In this document: in pieces, positions 33,688-41,879 of the stretch | How positions within the stretch are numbered: the first letter of the stretch is position 1 | How the letters are laid out: every line of letters begins with the position of its first letter | Assembly: GCA_963826105.1 (NCBI GenBank) | Contig: CAWGWA010000012.1 | Span: 40,170-104,169, forward strand | DNA length: 64,000 nt | DNA from: WHTI01 sp963826105 | GTDB lineage: Bacteria; Actinomycetota; CADDZG01; WHSQ01 | Reading direction: 5' to 3' | Notes under the pieces: model-generated | The model's database searches: none | Told to the model about the DNA's origin: nothing | What the model saw: only the letters and a program-made list of their open reading frames with translations | Position numbers and translations under genes: made by a program

Positions 33688-34775
33688 CAGTAATTGTCTG
33701 GTCCGTAGGCGGTCGTGCGGACGAGCCGGATGCGGCTGATCTTCCGGATGCGGTCCTGCGCATGCTGGATCGCAGCACGGGCGGTCGAGATGTGCTGCTC
33801 GGTCGCCATCGCGAAGATCATCTGAAGGGCCTTGTAGATGCCCTCGACCTTCTGCATCGCGCGTTCTCGGTCGTAGCCTCTTAGCTCGTCCTCCACGTTG
33901 ATCAGTCCGCCGGCGTTGATCACGAAGTCGGGGGCGTACAGGATCTCGAGGTCTCTCAGCTTGTCGCCGTGCTCTTCACGCGCGAGTTGGTTGTTGGCCG
34001 AGCCCGCGATCACCTTGCACCGCAGCTCCGAGATCGTGTCGTCGTTGATGACGCCACCGAGTGCACAGGGGGCGAAGATGTCCGCCTCGAACTTGTGGAT
34101 GTCGGCGAGGCTGACGCTCTCCACCCCGTAAGCGTTGACCGCGCGCCCCAGGTTGTCGACATCGATATCGGCGATCGTGACCTTGGCCCCCTCCTCGACG
34201 AGGTACCCACACAGCGCGTAGCCGACCTTCCCGACACCTTGGAGCGCGATCGTGCGGTCCTTGAGCGATGCGTCGCCGAACGCCTCGAGGGCGCACGCCT
34301 TCATGCCCTGGACGACTCCCCATGCGGTGACCGGGGAAGGGTCTCCTGAACCTCCGTGGGTCGCGGAGCAACCGGTGACCCAACGGGATTCGCGTTTGAC
34401 GATGTCCATGTCGGCGAGTTCGGTCCCTACATCTTCGGCGGTGATGTAGCGCCCCCCGAGGCTGTCTACGAAGCGCCCGTAGGCACGCAGGAGTTCCTCG
34501 GTCTTGATGCGGCGAGGGTCGCCCATGATGACGGCCTTGCCGCCTCCGAGATCGAGGCCCGCGGCGGCGGCCTTGTACGTCATTCCCTGGGCCAGCCGGA
34601 GAACGTCGACGAGAGCGTCCTCTTCGTTGTCGTACGGATAGAAGCGTGTCCCGCCGAGCGAGGGACCTAGCGCGGTCGAATGGATGGCGATGATGGCTCT
34701 GAGGCCCGAGGGGTCGTCGGTGCAGTAGACGATCTGCTCGTACCCGTCGCCTTTGACGTGGTCGAAAACTCCCAT
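33687..34775 (-). CDS. Leucine/valine dehydrogenase (Glu/Leu/Phe/Val family)
   Basis: NAD-dependent amino acid dehydrogenase of 362 residues that deaminates branched-chain amino acids to 2-oxoacids. LGGTRFYPYDNEEDAL, QGMTYKAAAAGLDLGGGKAVI (with Lys68 and catalytic Lys80) and the Rossmann GVGKVGYALCGYL segment identify the leucine/valine dehydrogenase branch. The ATG at 34775 lies 7 nt after a TACCAT hexamer, suggesting a leaderless operon head. It is divergent from the unknown gene and bldC, the same order as vdh, SCO4090 and bldC in Streptomyces coelicolor as I remember it. Confidence 0.93.
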   Translation of the reverse strand: MGVFDHVKGDGYEQIVYCTDDPSGLRAIIAIHSTALGPSLGGTRFYPYDNEEDALVDVLRLAQGMTYKAAAAGLDLGGGKAVIMGDPRRIKTEELLRAYGRFVDSLGGRYITAEDVGTELADMDIVKRESRWVTGCSATHGGSGDPSPVTAWGVVQGMKACALEAFGDASLKDRTIALQGVGKVGYALCGYLVEEGAKVTIADIDVDNLGRAVNAYGVESVSLADIHKFEADIFAPCALGGVINDDTISELRCKVIAGSANNQLAREEHGDKLRDLEILYAPDFVINAGGLINVEDELRGYDRERAMQKVEGIYKALQMIFAMATEQHISTARAAIQHAQDRIRKISRIRLVRTTAYGPDNY

Positions 34776-34782
34776 GGCGATG

Positions 34783-34788
34783 ATGGTA
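34783..34788 (-). promoter_or_regulatory. -10 element TACCAT, leaderless promoter of the branched-chain operon
   Basis: TACCAT on the minus strand ends 7 nt before the leucine dehydrogenase ATG. It lies back to back with the plus-strand promoter at 34840. Confidence 0.5.
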
Positions 34789-34839
34789 ACGCCTGCCCTG
34801 GGGGGTCCACCATGCCGCGTTCTGACCCATGTGCGGCAC

Positions 34840-34845
34840 TACTAT
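34840..34845 (+). promoter_or_regulatory. -10 element TACTAT, leaderless promoter
   Basis: TACTAT ends 6 nt before the ATG at 34852, a close match to the general consensus, and supports that start over in-frame ATG codons further upstream. Confidence 0.55.
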
Positions 34846-34851
34846 GTGGCG

Positions 34852-35649
34852 ATGACCAGCACCTCTTATCTCCGTGTGTACCAACCACTGGCGACGTTCC
34901 CGGAGGAAGACCGCAGTCGGTGGATGAGGGACGAACCGGGCGACACGAACCCGGAGGCCGAGGCAGGCCGGCGGTGGCTACTCAGTACATCGCTACCGGA
35001 GGCCGAAAGTGTCACCGAGGGTGCCCTCGTACGCAAGATCGACGGCGTCACGCTGGTATGTCCGTGGAGGACAAGGCTCAGGATGCTTGCTGGTCTCCTG
35101 GCCTTCCGAGGGAGCCTTCCCGAGGAGGTTGCCCGGGCGTTCGTGCCAGAGCGCGAGGCCCGGAAGGCGGCCGAGGAGCTCGAAGCCCTTGGGGAGCAGC
35201 ACCCGGACGTCAGATCGCACATCCTTCACGCCAACTGGCACGTCCCGCTCCGGTGGTTCTCAGCCTTCGACGAGAACGAGCGGATCCTTACCGAGGACGC
35301 CGGCGGTCTGCGAGTCCGGTACGAGACCTCGCTCGGCAATGCCACGACCCGCCTTGGCCGGGCACTGGCGATCCTCGAAGGGGCGTGGATCGACGAGGGA
35401 GTGACCGATGCGGTGAGGGAGCTCCTCGAGTGGGTGAACGACTTCCCTGAGGATGGGCTCCTTGAACTCGACTACGGCTCCGTCGCGCAGATGTTCGCCG
35501 CCGAGGAGCTCGTGGATGACGATTCCGCGGCCCAGGTCTGGGTGTGCCTCGATGCCCTCGAAGCGGGCGACGTCGAGAAGGCCGGGGCTGCATTCGGGGC
35601 CCTATCGGAGAAATGGACCCAGATGCGGGCTCGGGAGGTCGTCAACTGA
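34852..35649 (+). CDS. Conserved actinobacterial protein encoded beside bldC
   Basis: A 265-residue soluble protein starting TSTSYLRVYQPLATFPEEDR. This opening, together with VTLVCPWRTRLRMLAGLLAFR, HILHANWHVPLRWFSAFD and an acidic second half, is what I remember for the uncharacterised protein encoded next to bldC in streptomycetes (SCO4090 region). No catalytic motif or membrane segment is visible. The ATG at 34852 is fixed by the 6-nt spacing to TACTAT. Its constant place between valine dehydrogenase and bldC suggests a housekeeping or developmental role that is still unknown. Confidence 0.85.
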   Translation: MTSTSYLRVYQPLATFPEEDRSRWMRDEPGDTNPEAEAGRRWLLSTSLPEAESVTEGALVRKIDGVTLVCPWRTRLRMLAGLLAFRGSLPEEVARAFVPEREARKAAEELEALGEQHPDVRSHILHANWHVPLRWFSAFDENERILTEDAGGLRVRYETSLGNATTRLGRALAILEGAWIDEGVTDAVRELLEWVNDFPEDGLLELDYGSVAQMFAAEELVDDDSAAQVWVCLDALEAGDVEKAGAAFGALSEKWTQMRAREVVN

Positions 35650-35720
35650 CGACCACAGTCTCCCCAGGCGGTGATTTGGGCGTTTCTGGAGAGTTCGAGA
35701 GGTTTGGACTAGTACGTCCG

Positions 35721-35738
35721 GACTATGTACCCATAGTC
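35721..35738. promoter_or_regulatory. Perfect 18-bp dyad upstream of bldC
   Basis: GACTATG and CATAGTC flank TACC. It is AT-richer than its surroundings and lies about 150 bp before the bldC start, in a 239-bp gap with no other gene, so it may be an operator or part of a hairpin leader. Confidence 0.35.
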
Positions 35739-35888
35739 AGCAAAAGCTCGAAAATGGTCCCCGAGGGCCATTCCCCGCAGGCCCCAGACCGCGGATGATG
35801 CTCACGAGGAGAAAAGCCCGATTTCGGCACTACGGAGTCGAGGCCGGTTTCTCCCGATTGCAGGAAGAGATGGGGAATGGAGGCAAGG

Positions 35889-36083
35889 ATGAAGTCGCAG
35901 AAGGACGATGCGCTTCTTACGCCGGCCGAGGTAGCGGCTCTCTTCCGGGTTGACCCTAAGACGGTCACTCGGTGGGCGAAGGCAGGAAAACTGTCGTCGA
36001 TCCGTACCCTCGGAGGCCACCGCCGATACCGCGCGGACGAGGTCAAGAAGTTCCTCGAGGGAGCCCAGCAGCAGGACGCGTAA
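35889..36083 (+). CDS. bldC: BldC-type MerR-like DNA-binding protein
   Basis: A 64-residue protein consisting only of a MerR-type winged helix: LLTPAEVAALFRVDPKTVTR, then WAKAGKLSSIRTLGGHRRYR. It is nearly identical in pattern to Streptomyces BldC, a developmental regulator that binds direct repeats cooperatively. There is no effector or dimerisation domain, as in BldC. ATG 35889 is chosen because GGAGG lies five bases upstream; ATG 35877 would add four residues with a weaker site. A strong terminator follows. Neighbours on the left are in the conserved streptomycete order. Confidence 0.93.
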   Translation: MKSQKDDALLTPAEVAALFRVDPKTVTRWAKAGKLSSIRTLGGHRRYRADEVKKFLEGAQQQDA

Positions 36084-36103
36084 GCAGCTCGAGCTTGTAA
36101 GCA

Positions 36104-36129
36104 AAGCGGACGCCTTCGGGCGTCCGCTT
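36104..36129 (+). terminator. Rho-independent terminator after bldC
   Basis: An 11-bp perfect stem AAGCGGACGCC/GGCGTCCGCTT closes a UUCG tetraloop and is followed by a T-rich stretch (CGTTGTTTCT). It ends the bldC transcript 20 bp after its stop. Confidence 0.85.
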
Positions 36130-36150
36130 CGTTGTTTCTAGATTATCCAG

Positions 36151-36223
36151 TGGCGAGGGGCAGAATCGAACTGCCGACACCACGATTTTCAGTCGTGTGC
36201 TCTACCAACTGAGCTACCTCGCC
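36151..36223 (-). tRNA. tRNA-Phe (GAA)
   Basis: On the minus strand a 73-nt cloverleaf starts GGCGAGG and ends CCTCGCC plus A. D arm GCTC/GAGC, anticodon loop CTGAAAA with anticodon GAA, and T loop TTCGATT are all in place. CCA is not encoded. Confidence 0.95.
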
Positions 36224-36297
36224 GCGGAGTTGAACCCCCGAGGAGGCGTCAGGATAGCAACACCTGGGATGGGGGAGTGTTAGCCTTCGTCGTCCGA

Positions 36298-36372
36298 GCC
36301 CCAGTGGAGCAGCTAGGAGTGCTCATCTCCCTGTCAAGGAGAAGGTCGCCGGTTCAAATCCGGTCTGGGGCG
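36298..36372 (+). tRNA. tRNA-Asp (GTC)
   Basis: Acceptor stem GCCCCAG/CTGGGGC with discriminator G, D arm GAGC/GCTC, anticodon loop CTGTCAA (anticodon GTC), T stem GCCGG/CCGGT with loop TTCAAAT. A run of six T follows at once and probably stops transcription. Confidence 0.95.
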
Positions 36373-36378
36373 CTTTTT

Positions 36379-37026
36379 TCATGGGATGAAGCGCATCCTT
36401 GCGATGTCCTCCGACCTTGCTTCGCCGTGGAGTCTGCCGGCGGCCACGGCTTTGAGGATGAACGGGGCCGGGGTGTCCTCGATCTCGACGACATCCTCCG
36501 GTAAGGGGATCACGATCTCGAGCACCCCCGACTCCCATTTACCGGGCACTGCCCCGAAGTTCTTGAGTAGCTCCATCATCGGCTGGTTCTGACCCAGGGC
36601 CCAGGCCCTGAAGTAGCGGACCCCACGATCGATCGCGGATGCAGTCGCGAGCCGGAGAAGCGTGTTGCCGATCCCCCGGTTCTGGAACGAATCGATCACG
36701 GTCACGGCCGCCTCGGCGATCTCGGGATCATCGGACGCCCTCACCCAACGGGCGACCCCTACCCCTCGGGACGGATCGTCGGTCAGGTACGCGACCCAAG
36801 CGAAATGGTTCACGTAGTCGATCTTCGTGAGGTAGTCGAGTTGCTTGTCCGTGAGCTTGTCCACCTCGTGGAAGAACCGGCGGTAGCGGGACTCGGGAGA
36901 GAGTTCGGTAAGCCCTCGTTTGATCAGTTCGCGATCCTCGGGACGCAGGACACGGAACGTGACCCGGGTCCCGTCGTCCAGCTCGGCCAGGAGCTCTTCG
37001 GGAAGTCCCTGCCCGGCTTGTTCCAT
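36379..37026 (-). CDS. GNAT acetyltransferase, Pat-like
   Basis: A 215-residue GCN5-type acetyltransferase. TRVTFRVLRPEDRELIKRGL and SPESRYRRFFHEVDKLTDKQ match the protein lysine acetyltransferases of the mycobacterial Pat group (without a cyclic-nucleotide domain), and AVTVIDSFQNRGIGNTLLR is the acetyl-CoA loop. The likely targets would be acyl-CoA synthetases, but small-molecule substrates are not excluded. The C-terminal 40 residues are variable. Its stop lies immediately after the tRNA-Asp T tract, in convergent orientation. Confidence 0.88.
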   Translation of the reverse strand: MEQAGQGLPEELLAELDDGTRVTFRVLRPEDRELIKRGLTELSPESRYRRFFHEVDKLTDKQLDYLTKIDYVNHFAWVAYLTDDPSRGVGVARWVRASDDPEIAEAAVTVIDSFQNRGIGNTLLRLATASAIDRGVRYFRAWALGQNQPMMELLKNFGAVPGKWESGVLEIVIPLPEDVVEIEDTPAPFILKAVAAGRLHGEARSEDIARMRFIP

Positions 37027-37039
37027 GTGCTCGATTATC

Positions 37040-37873
37040 TCAGCCGGAGCGCTTCAGCTTGCCGTGCTGCTTGGCGTAGCGCTCGCCTCGATCGAAGATG
37101 GCCATGCCGAGCGGGATCGTGATGATCCCGATGACGAAGAGAGGGACGATCTCGCTCCACATCTGGGACACGCCGCGTCCTTCGAGGATCGCGTCCCTGA
37201 TGCCCTCCAGCGCGTAGGTTGCCGGCGAGATCTTGGCGAGCCACTGCATCGGCTCTGGAAGGACGCTCACCGGGTAGTAGATCCCGGACACGACGAGCAA
37301 CATCCCCTGGGCGATGAAGCCGAGCTGGGCGCCCTTCTCCGGCGAGATCAGCGGTAAGACTGCGGTCATCATGCCGAGCCCCATGAATGAGATCGAGGCA
37401 ACCGCGAGCACAACCAGGGCCGAGATGAAGTCGGCGTTCGGCATCGTGAGGTTAAAGAAGAAGGCGACCACACCGAATAGCAGGGCCGAGCGGATCACTC
37501 CGTAGATGATCGCGAAGACCCCCATGCCCCCGAGGTGCACGATGCGCGACAGGGGAGCCATGAACGTGTACTCGATCGTGCCTTCCCACCGCTCCCACGC
37601 GACGGTTTCGGTGAGGATCTCGAAGATGATGCCGAGGTACGACCAGATCACGCCACCGACGAGGAGGATCGTCGCCTGACGGTTCACGTCGATGCTTACA
37701 CCCGAGGCTTCAACGCCTTTGGCGATGAACACGATCGTCAAAGTGTTGGCGATCGTCCAGAAGAAGAACGCGACCTCCCAAACCCAATACCTCCGAGTCA
37801 GGTAGACGTTGCGCTCGACGACGCCGTAGAGACCGATCAGCTCGGCGCGGAGGGTGGAGGCGGGACCTTTCAA
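37040..37873 (-). CDS. ABC-2 type exporter permease
   Basis: A 277-residue permease with six hydrophobic segments. The first about 30 residues are cytoplasmic, followed by YWVWEVAFFFWTIANTLTIVF; the segment GGVIWSYLGIIFEILTETVAWERWEGTIEYTFMAP carries the ABC-2 permease coupling helix (WERWEGTIEY). It pairs with the ATPase encoded just upstream, whose stop overlaps its ATG by four bases. Exporters of this type handle drugs, lipids or polysaccharide precursors; the substrate is not evident. Confidence 0.9.
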   Translation of the reverse strand: MKGPASTLRAELIGLYGVVERNVYLTRRYWVWEVAFFFWTIANTLTIVFIAKGVEASGVSIDVNRQATILLVGGVIWSYLGIIFEILTETVAWERWEGTIEYTFMAPLSRIVHLGGMGVFAIIYGVIRSALLFGVVAFFFNLTMPNADFISALVVLAVASISFMGLGMMTAVLPLISPEKGAQLGFIAQGMLLVVSGIYYPVSVLPEPMQWLAKISPATYALEGIRDAILEGRGVSQMWSEIVPLFVIGIITIPLGMAIFDRGERYAKQHGKLKRSG

Positions 37874-38739
37874 TCGTCGTCCACCTCTTCTTCCTCCTCC
37901 TCGAGACTCTTCCCCGTCGCCGCGAAGAATGCCTCCTCGATCGTGTCCGACTGGTAGCGACGCTTCAGATCGTCCGCAGGCTCGAGAACCAGGAGCACTC
38001 CTTCATCAAGGATGCCGATGCGGTCGGCAAGCTTCTCGGCCTCGTTCATGTCGTGCGTACAGAGGATGACGGTCGCGTCGTGCTCGAACCTCACCTTGGC
38101 GATGAAGTCCTGGACCTCCAGCTTGGAGCGAGGGTCGAGCCCCGTTGTCGGTTCATCCAGAAGAAGCAGCACAGGTGAGGTGAGCAGCGCTCGAGCCAGA
38201 GCGACCTTCTGCTGCATCCCCCGGCTCAGGTTCTCCATCGACTCGTTGAGCCGCGCGCTCGGGAACCCCACCCGGTCCAGGATCTCGGGGATCGCCTGCT
38301 TCGTTTCTTCGGACCTCATCCCATAGAAGCGCGCGGCGTAGCTGAGATTCTCATTCGCCGACATCTTCTTGAAGAACGAGGCCTCCACCGACACGCGGTT
38401 GACCAGTCGACGGACGTTCCGGGGTTCGGCGAAGACGTCGAAGCCGAAGACGTGGGCACTCCCTCCATCGTTGATGAGGAGTGTTGAGAGCAGACGAACC
38501 AGGGTCGATTTCCCGGAGCCGTTCTGGCCGAGGATCGCGATGCACTCTCCACGCTCCACGGTGAAGGTCACTCGGTCCAACACCGTGTTCATGACGCGCG
38601 CGCCGAACCGCCGGACACGTTTGCCCTTGCGGAATCGTTTGGTCAGATCTCTGACTTCGACCGCGGGGGCGTCCGGAGAGATCTGGGTTAGGTGAAGATT
38701 TCGCGGTTCTGTGCGAGACAAGGCGCGCTCCTTCGGCAT
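37870..38739 (-). CDS. ABC exporter ATP-binding protein
   Basis: A 289-residue ATPase: Walker A ILGQNGSGKSTLVRLL, Q-loop region with RVSVEASFFKKMSANENL, signature NLSRGMQQKVALARAL, Walker B LLLLDEPTTGLDP and switch His in LCTHDMNEAEKLADR. The N-terminal 30 residues extend beyond the usual start and the tail ends in a very acidic EEEEEEVDDD. It is of the DrrA/CcmA exporter type and partners the ABC-2 permease encoded next. Confidence 0.93.
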   Translation of the reverse strand: MPKERALSRTEPRNLHLTQISPDAPAVEVRDLTKRFRKGKRVRRFGARVMNTVLDRVTFTVERGECIAILGQNGSGKSTLVRLLSTLLINDGGSAHVFGFDVFAEPRNVRRLVNRVSVEASFFKKMSANENLSYAARFYGMRSEETKQAIPEILDRVGFPSARLNESMENLSRGMQQKVALARALLTSPVLLLLDEPTTGLDPRSKLEVQDFIAKVRFEHDATVILCTHDMNEAEKLADRIGILDEGVLLVLEPADDLKRRYQSDTIEEAFFAATGKSLEEEEEEVDDD

Positions 38740-38802
38740 CGACGCGACTCAGTTGTCTCACGTGCCCCTCCCGGCGGCTGTCGCCTCGGCGACATACGGG
38801 CA

Positions 38803-38808
38803 TATGGT
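38803..38808 (+). promoter_or_regulatory. -10 element TATGGT, leaderless promoter
   Basis: TATGGT ends 6 nt before the ATG at 38815 and fixes that start among several upstream in-frame codons. Confidence 0.5.
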
Positions 38809-38814
38809 GGCACT

Positions 38815-39966
38815 ATGACCCAACTCACCCTCGGCGTGTTCGGAACCTCTCATAAGGAGAATGAGTTTCGCCTGCCGATCCACCCCCACCATTTCGGGCA
38901 CATCGCCCCCGCCGTCCGAAGGTCGATCTTCCTGGAAGAGGGCTACGGGAGCCGCTTCGGCACCGAAGCCGAGGAGCTGGCCGACCTGGTTGGAGGGATG
39001 CGTAGTCAACGCCAGCTTCTCGAGGAATGCGACGTCATCCTTCTCCCGAAGCCGCGCGGCGAGGATCTTCTGGAGATGAAAGAGGGTCAGGTGCTGTGGG
39101 GGTGGCCGCACTGCGTGCAGGACGAGAAGCTCGCTCAGAACGCGATCGACAGGAAGTTGACCCTGATCGCGTGGGAAGCGATGAACCTGTGGGCCCCCGA
39201 CGGCACCTTCAACCTCCACGTCTTTCACAAGAACAATGAACTCGCCGGCTACTCATCGGTGTTGCACGCACTACAGCTGATGGGACTCACCGGTCAGTAC
39301 GGGCGTCCTCTGCGGGCTGCGGTGATCAGCTTTGGGGCAACGGCTCGCGGCGCCGTCACCGCCCTTGCGGCTCTCGGGATCTACGACGTCACCGTTCTTT
39401 CACAGCGAGAACCCGCTCAGGTCGCGTCGCCGGTTCACTCGGCGACCAGCTTGAGGTTCGAGGCGGATGACGACGACGCCAGCCGGATGCACGTCATCGA
39501 GGAAGACGGATCCCGGCCGATGACCGAGGTTCTGGCCGAGCACGACATCATCGTGAACTGCGTCTTTCAGGATCCGCTCACGCCGCTGATGTTCGTGTCC
39601 AATGATGATCTCGACGTTCTGCCGCCGGGGACGTTGATCATCGACGTGTCGTGCGACGAGGGCATGGGCTTCGAGTTCGCGCGACCGACAACCTTTACCG
39701 ACCCGATGTTCACCGTCGGGCGCGGCGTCAGTTACTACGCGGTCGACCACAGTCCGTCGCTGCTGTGGAACGCGTCCACGTGGGAGATCAGCGAGGCGCT
39801 GCTTGGGTATCTCCCGATCGTGATGGCCGGACCCGATGCCTGGGACGCCGACGAGACGATCCGAAGGGCGATCGAGATCCGCGACGGGGTCGTTCAGAAT
39901 CCGAAGATCCTGACGTTCCAGAACCGCTCACCCGAATACCCGCACGAACGCCTCTCGGGCCGCTAG
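38815..39966 (+). CDS. N5-(carboxyethyl)ornithine synthase-like, AlaDH/PNT family
   Basis: A 383-residue protein of the alanine dehydrogenase / pyridine nucleotide transhydrogenase superfamily. FGTSHKENEFRLPIHPHHFG and RSIFLEEGYGSRFG at the N-terminus and a Rossmann region with AAVISFGATARGAVTALAAL are typical of members annotated as N5-(carboxyethyl)ornithine synthase, which reductively condenses pyruvate with an ornithine side chain. True AlaDH residues are only partly kept, so the substrate is inferred. The first ATG at 38815 has a TATGGT hexamer 6 nt before it. Divergent from the ABC ATPase gene. Confidence 0.82.
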   Translation: MTQLTLGVFGTSHKENEFRLPIHPHHFGHIAPAVRRSIFLEEGYGSRFGTEAEELADLVGGMRSQRQLLEECDVILLPKPRGEDLLEMKEGQVLWGWPHCVQDEKLAQNAIDRKLTLIAWEAMNLWAPDGTFNLHVFHKNNELAGYSSVLHALQLMGLTGQYGRPLRAAVISFGATARGAVTALAALGIYDVTVLSQREPAQVASPVHSATSLRFEADDDDASRMHVIEEDGSRPMTEVLAEHDIIVNCVFQDPLTPLMFVSNDDLDVLPPGTLIIDVSCDEGMGFEFARPTTFTDPMFTVGRGVSYYAVDHSPSLLWNASTWEISEALLGYLPIVMAGPDAWDADETIRRAIEIRDGVVQNPKILTFQNRSPEYPHERLSGR

Positions 39967-40009
39967 GTCGCGACGCACATCACCCATCGCGTGGTGAAGT
40001 GATCGTTGG

Positions 40010-40084
40010 TAGCCCCAACGGGATTTGAACCCGTGTTACCGCCTTGAAAGGGCGGCGTCCTAGGCCAGGCTAGACGATGGGGCC
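40010..40084 (-). tRNA. tRNA-Glu (TTC)
   Basis: A 75-nt minus-strand cloverleaf with acceptor GGCCCCA/TGGGGCT (a G-U pair at the first position) and discriminator A. The anticodon loop is CTTTCAA (anticodon TTC), with T stem ACGGG/CCCGT and loop TTCAAAT. CCA is not encoded. Confidence 0.93.
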
Positions 40085-40132
40085 GGGAATCCATGAGGCT
40101 ACAACAGCGGACCACCGAGGCGGGCACGCGGA

Positions 40133-40138
40133 TATCGT
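40133..40138 (+). promoter_or_regulatory. -10 element TATCGT, leaderless promoter
   Basis: TATCGT ends 6 nt before the ATG at 40145. Confidence 0.5.
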
Positions 40139-40144
40139 CTCCCC

Positions 40145-40918
40145 ATGATCAACGAGACGGACGTACGTGCGCTTCCTGGGATCGGCCGGCGAGAGGCGAT
40201 CGAGCTGGCGGCAGCCGAGAACGCGGCGTTCATCGCCGAGCTGAAGGCCCTTCCCCCGGCCGCATGGGATGGGATCACCGACTGCGATCCCTGGACGGTC
40301 AAGGATGTCGCCGCTCACGTGCTGGGTTGGGGCGAGCTGGCCATGTCGTGGTCGGAGTTCCGCCACCAGATGGCGGCCGCCCTCCGCGGCTGGCGGAGTA
40401 ATCCGGTGCACGCGCAGAACGCCTTGCAAGTCGAGGAGCGCGCTCATCTCTCTCCCGAAGACGTGGTTACCCGTCTTGAGATCGCGTTGCCGGCCCTGTT
40501 GCGTCTCCGTCGTCGCCTCAGCCTGCCGGGCCGCCTCATCCCCTTCTACAACCCTCTCCTCGGTGTGACCACGCTCGGGTTCGTAGCCGACATGATCTTC
40601 ACGCGCGATGTCCTTGCCCATCGCATCGACGTGTCGATCTCGGCGGGGACCGACCTCTCGGTTGGTCCTCACGATCATCGGGTGCTGGGCGACTGCATCC
40701 GTCATTGGACCCGGATCACGCGGGCGAGCCTGAGGTTCGAACTCGCCGATCCCCTGGGGGGCAACTACGTGACGGCGGATGATCCCATCGCAACGGTGCG
40801 GGGCACGGGGATGGACATCATCAGGGTCTTCTCCGGCCGTCTCGAACCGGCTTCACTTGAGATCGAGGGTGACCGGGAGCAGGCACTCGCGTGGCTTGGG
40901 GTTCCCTGTCCGTTCTGA
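40145..40918 (+). CDS. Maleylpyruvate isomerase family, mycothiol-dependent (DinB-like)
   Basis: A 257-residue protein with the N-terminal DinB-like four-helix metal-binding domain of the mycothiol-dependent maleylpyruvate isomerase family. DCDPWTVKDVAAHVLGWGE gives the first metal His (about His58) and the DMIFTRDVLAHRIDV segment the third. A C-terminal domain of about 90 residues follows. Such enzymes use mycothiol as cofactor, an actinomycete trait. Its substrate is unknown; cis-trans isomerisation of maleyl compounds or thiol transfer are the usual guesses. The ABC exporter ATPase follows after 10 bp. Confidence 0.85.
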   Translation: MINETDVRALPGIGRREAIELAAAENAAFIAELKALPPAAWDGITDCDPWTVKDVAAHVLGWGELAMSWSEFRHQMAAALRGWRSNPVHAQNALQVEERAHLSPEDVVTRLEIALPALLRLRRRLSLPGRLIPFYNPLLGVTTLGFVADMIFTRDVLAHRIDVSISAGTDLSVGPHDHRVLGDCIRHWTRITRASLRFELADPLGGNYVTADDPIATVRGTGMDIIRVFSGRLEPASLEIEGDREQALAWLGVPCPF

Positions 40919-40928
40919 GGAGGGGCGA

Positions 40929-41879
40929 ATGTCGGTAATCGAGATCCGAGGACTTCGTAAGGAGTACCGGCGTCTGCGCGGAGCCGCGACCGTCGCGTTG
41001 TCGGGTCTCGATCTCGAGGTTCCCGCCGGAGGGGTGTATGGATTCCTCGGCCCTAACGGTTCGGGTAAGACAACGACCGTGAGGTGTCTCCTCGGACTTA
41101 TCGGTCCCAGCGGAGGCGAGATGCGCCTCCTCGGAGCCGACCCTCGTACTGACCTACGTTCGGTGATCTCGCGCGTCGGCGCGATCGTCGAAACACCGGC
41201 GATGTTCCCCGGGTTATCGGCGCGTCGCAATCTGGAGATCCTCGCTCGTACCGAAGACATCGCCGCGACCAGGATCGAGGAGGTCCTCGAACTCGTTTCG
41301 TTGCGCGATCGCGCCAAGGATCGGGTGAAGAACTACTCGCTAGGTATGAAGCAGCGGTTGGGGATAGCGGCAGCTCTGCTCAAGGATCCAGAACTCTTGA
41401 TCCTCGACGAACCGGCCAACGGTCTCGACCCGGCCGGCATCAAGGAGGTCCGCGAGCTTCTTCGCCGTCTGGGCCGCGAGGGCAAGACCGTGTTCGTCTC
41501 GAGCCACATCCTTTCGGAAGTGCGCCAGACCTGCGATCACGTCGCGATCCTGGCCCGCGGCCGGTGCGTCGCCGAAGGGGCGGTCGAGGACGTGCTGAGC
41601 TCAACGCGATCGGCCGGGATCACCGTGAAGGTTCCCGACATCGCGGGAGCGGCGGCGATCCTGGGAGATGCCGGGATCGAGGCCCGTACCGACGACGACG
41701 TCTTGAAGGTGGCATTGGCCCCGTCCGAGGGGGCAAGGGTGACCAAGGCCCTCGCCGATAAGGGCGTCTATCTCAGCGAACTCCGTCCCGACGAGGTCGA
41801 CCTCGAGACCGTGTTCCTCGAGCTAACCGGCGAGCCCGCGGCGGAGGACCCGCTGGCCAAGGAGGGGGAGGGGCAATGA
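40929..41879 (+). CDS. ABC exporter ATP-binding protein
   Basis: A 316-residue ATPase of the CcmA/BcrA exporter class: Walker A FLGPNGSGKTTTVRCLLG, signature NYSLGMKQRLGIAAALL, Walker B LLILDEPANGLDP and switch His in VSSHILSEVRQTCD. A C-terminal extension of about 90 residues after VAILARGRCVAEG is typical of drug-exporter ATPases. The ATG is at 40929. The permease gene starts inside its stop (ATGA), so the two make one exporter, distinct from the pair at 37-39 kb. Confidence 0.93.
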   Translation: MSVIEIRGLRKEYRRLRGAATVALSGLDLEVPAGGVYGFLGPNGSGKTTTVRCLLGLIGPSGGEMRLLGADPRTDLRSVISRVGAIVETPAMFPGLSARRNLEILARTEDIAATRIEEVLELVSLRDRAKDRVKNYSLGMKQRLGIAAALLKDPELLILDEPANGLDPAGIKEVRELLRRLGREGKTVFVSSHILSEVRQTCDHVAILARGRCVAEGAVEDVLSSTRSAGITVKVPDIAGAAAILGDAGIEARTDDDVLKVALAPSEGARVTKALADKGVYLSELRPDEVDLETVFLELTGEPAAEDPLAKEGEGQ

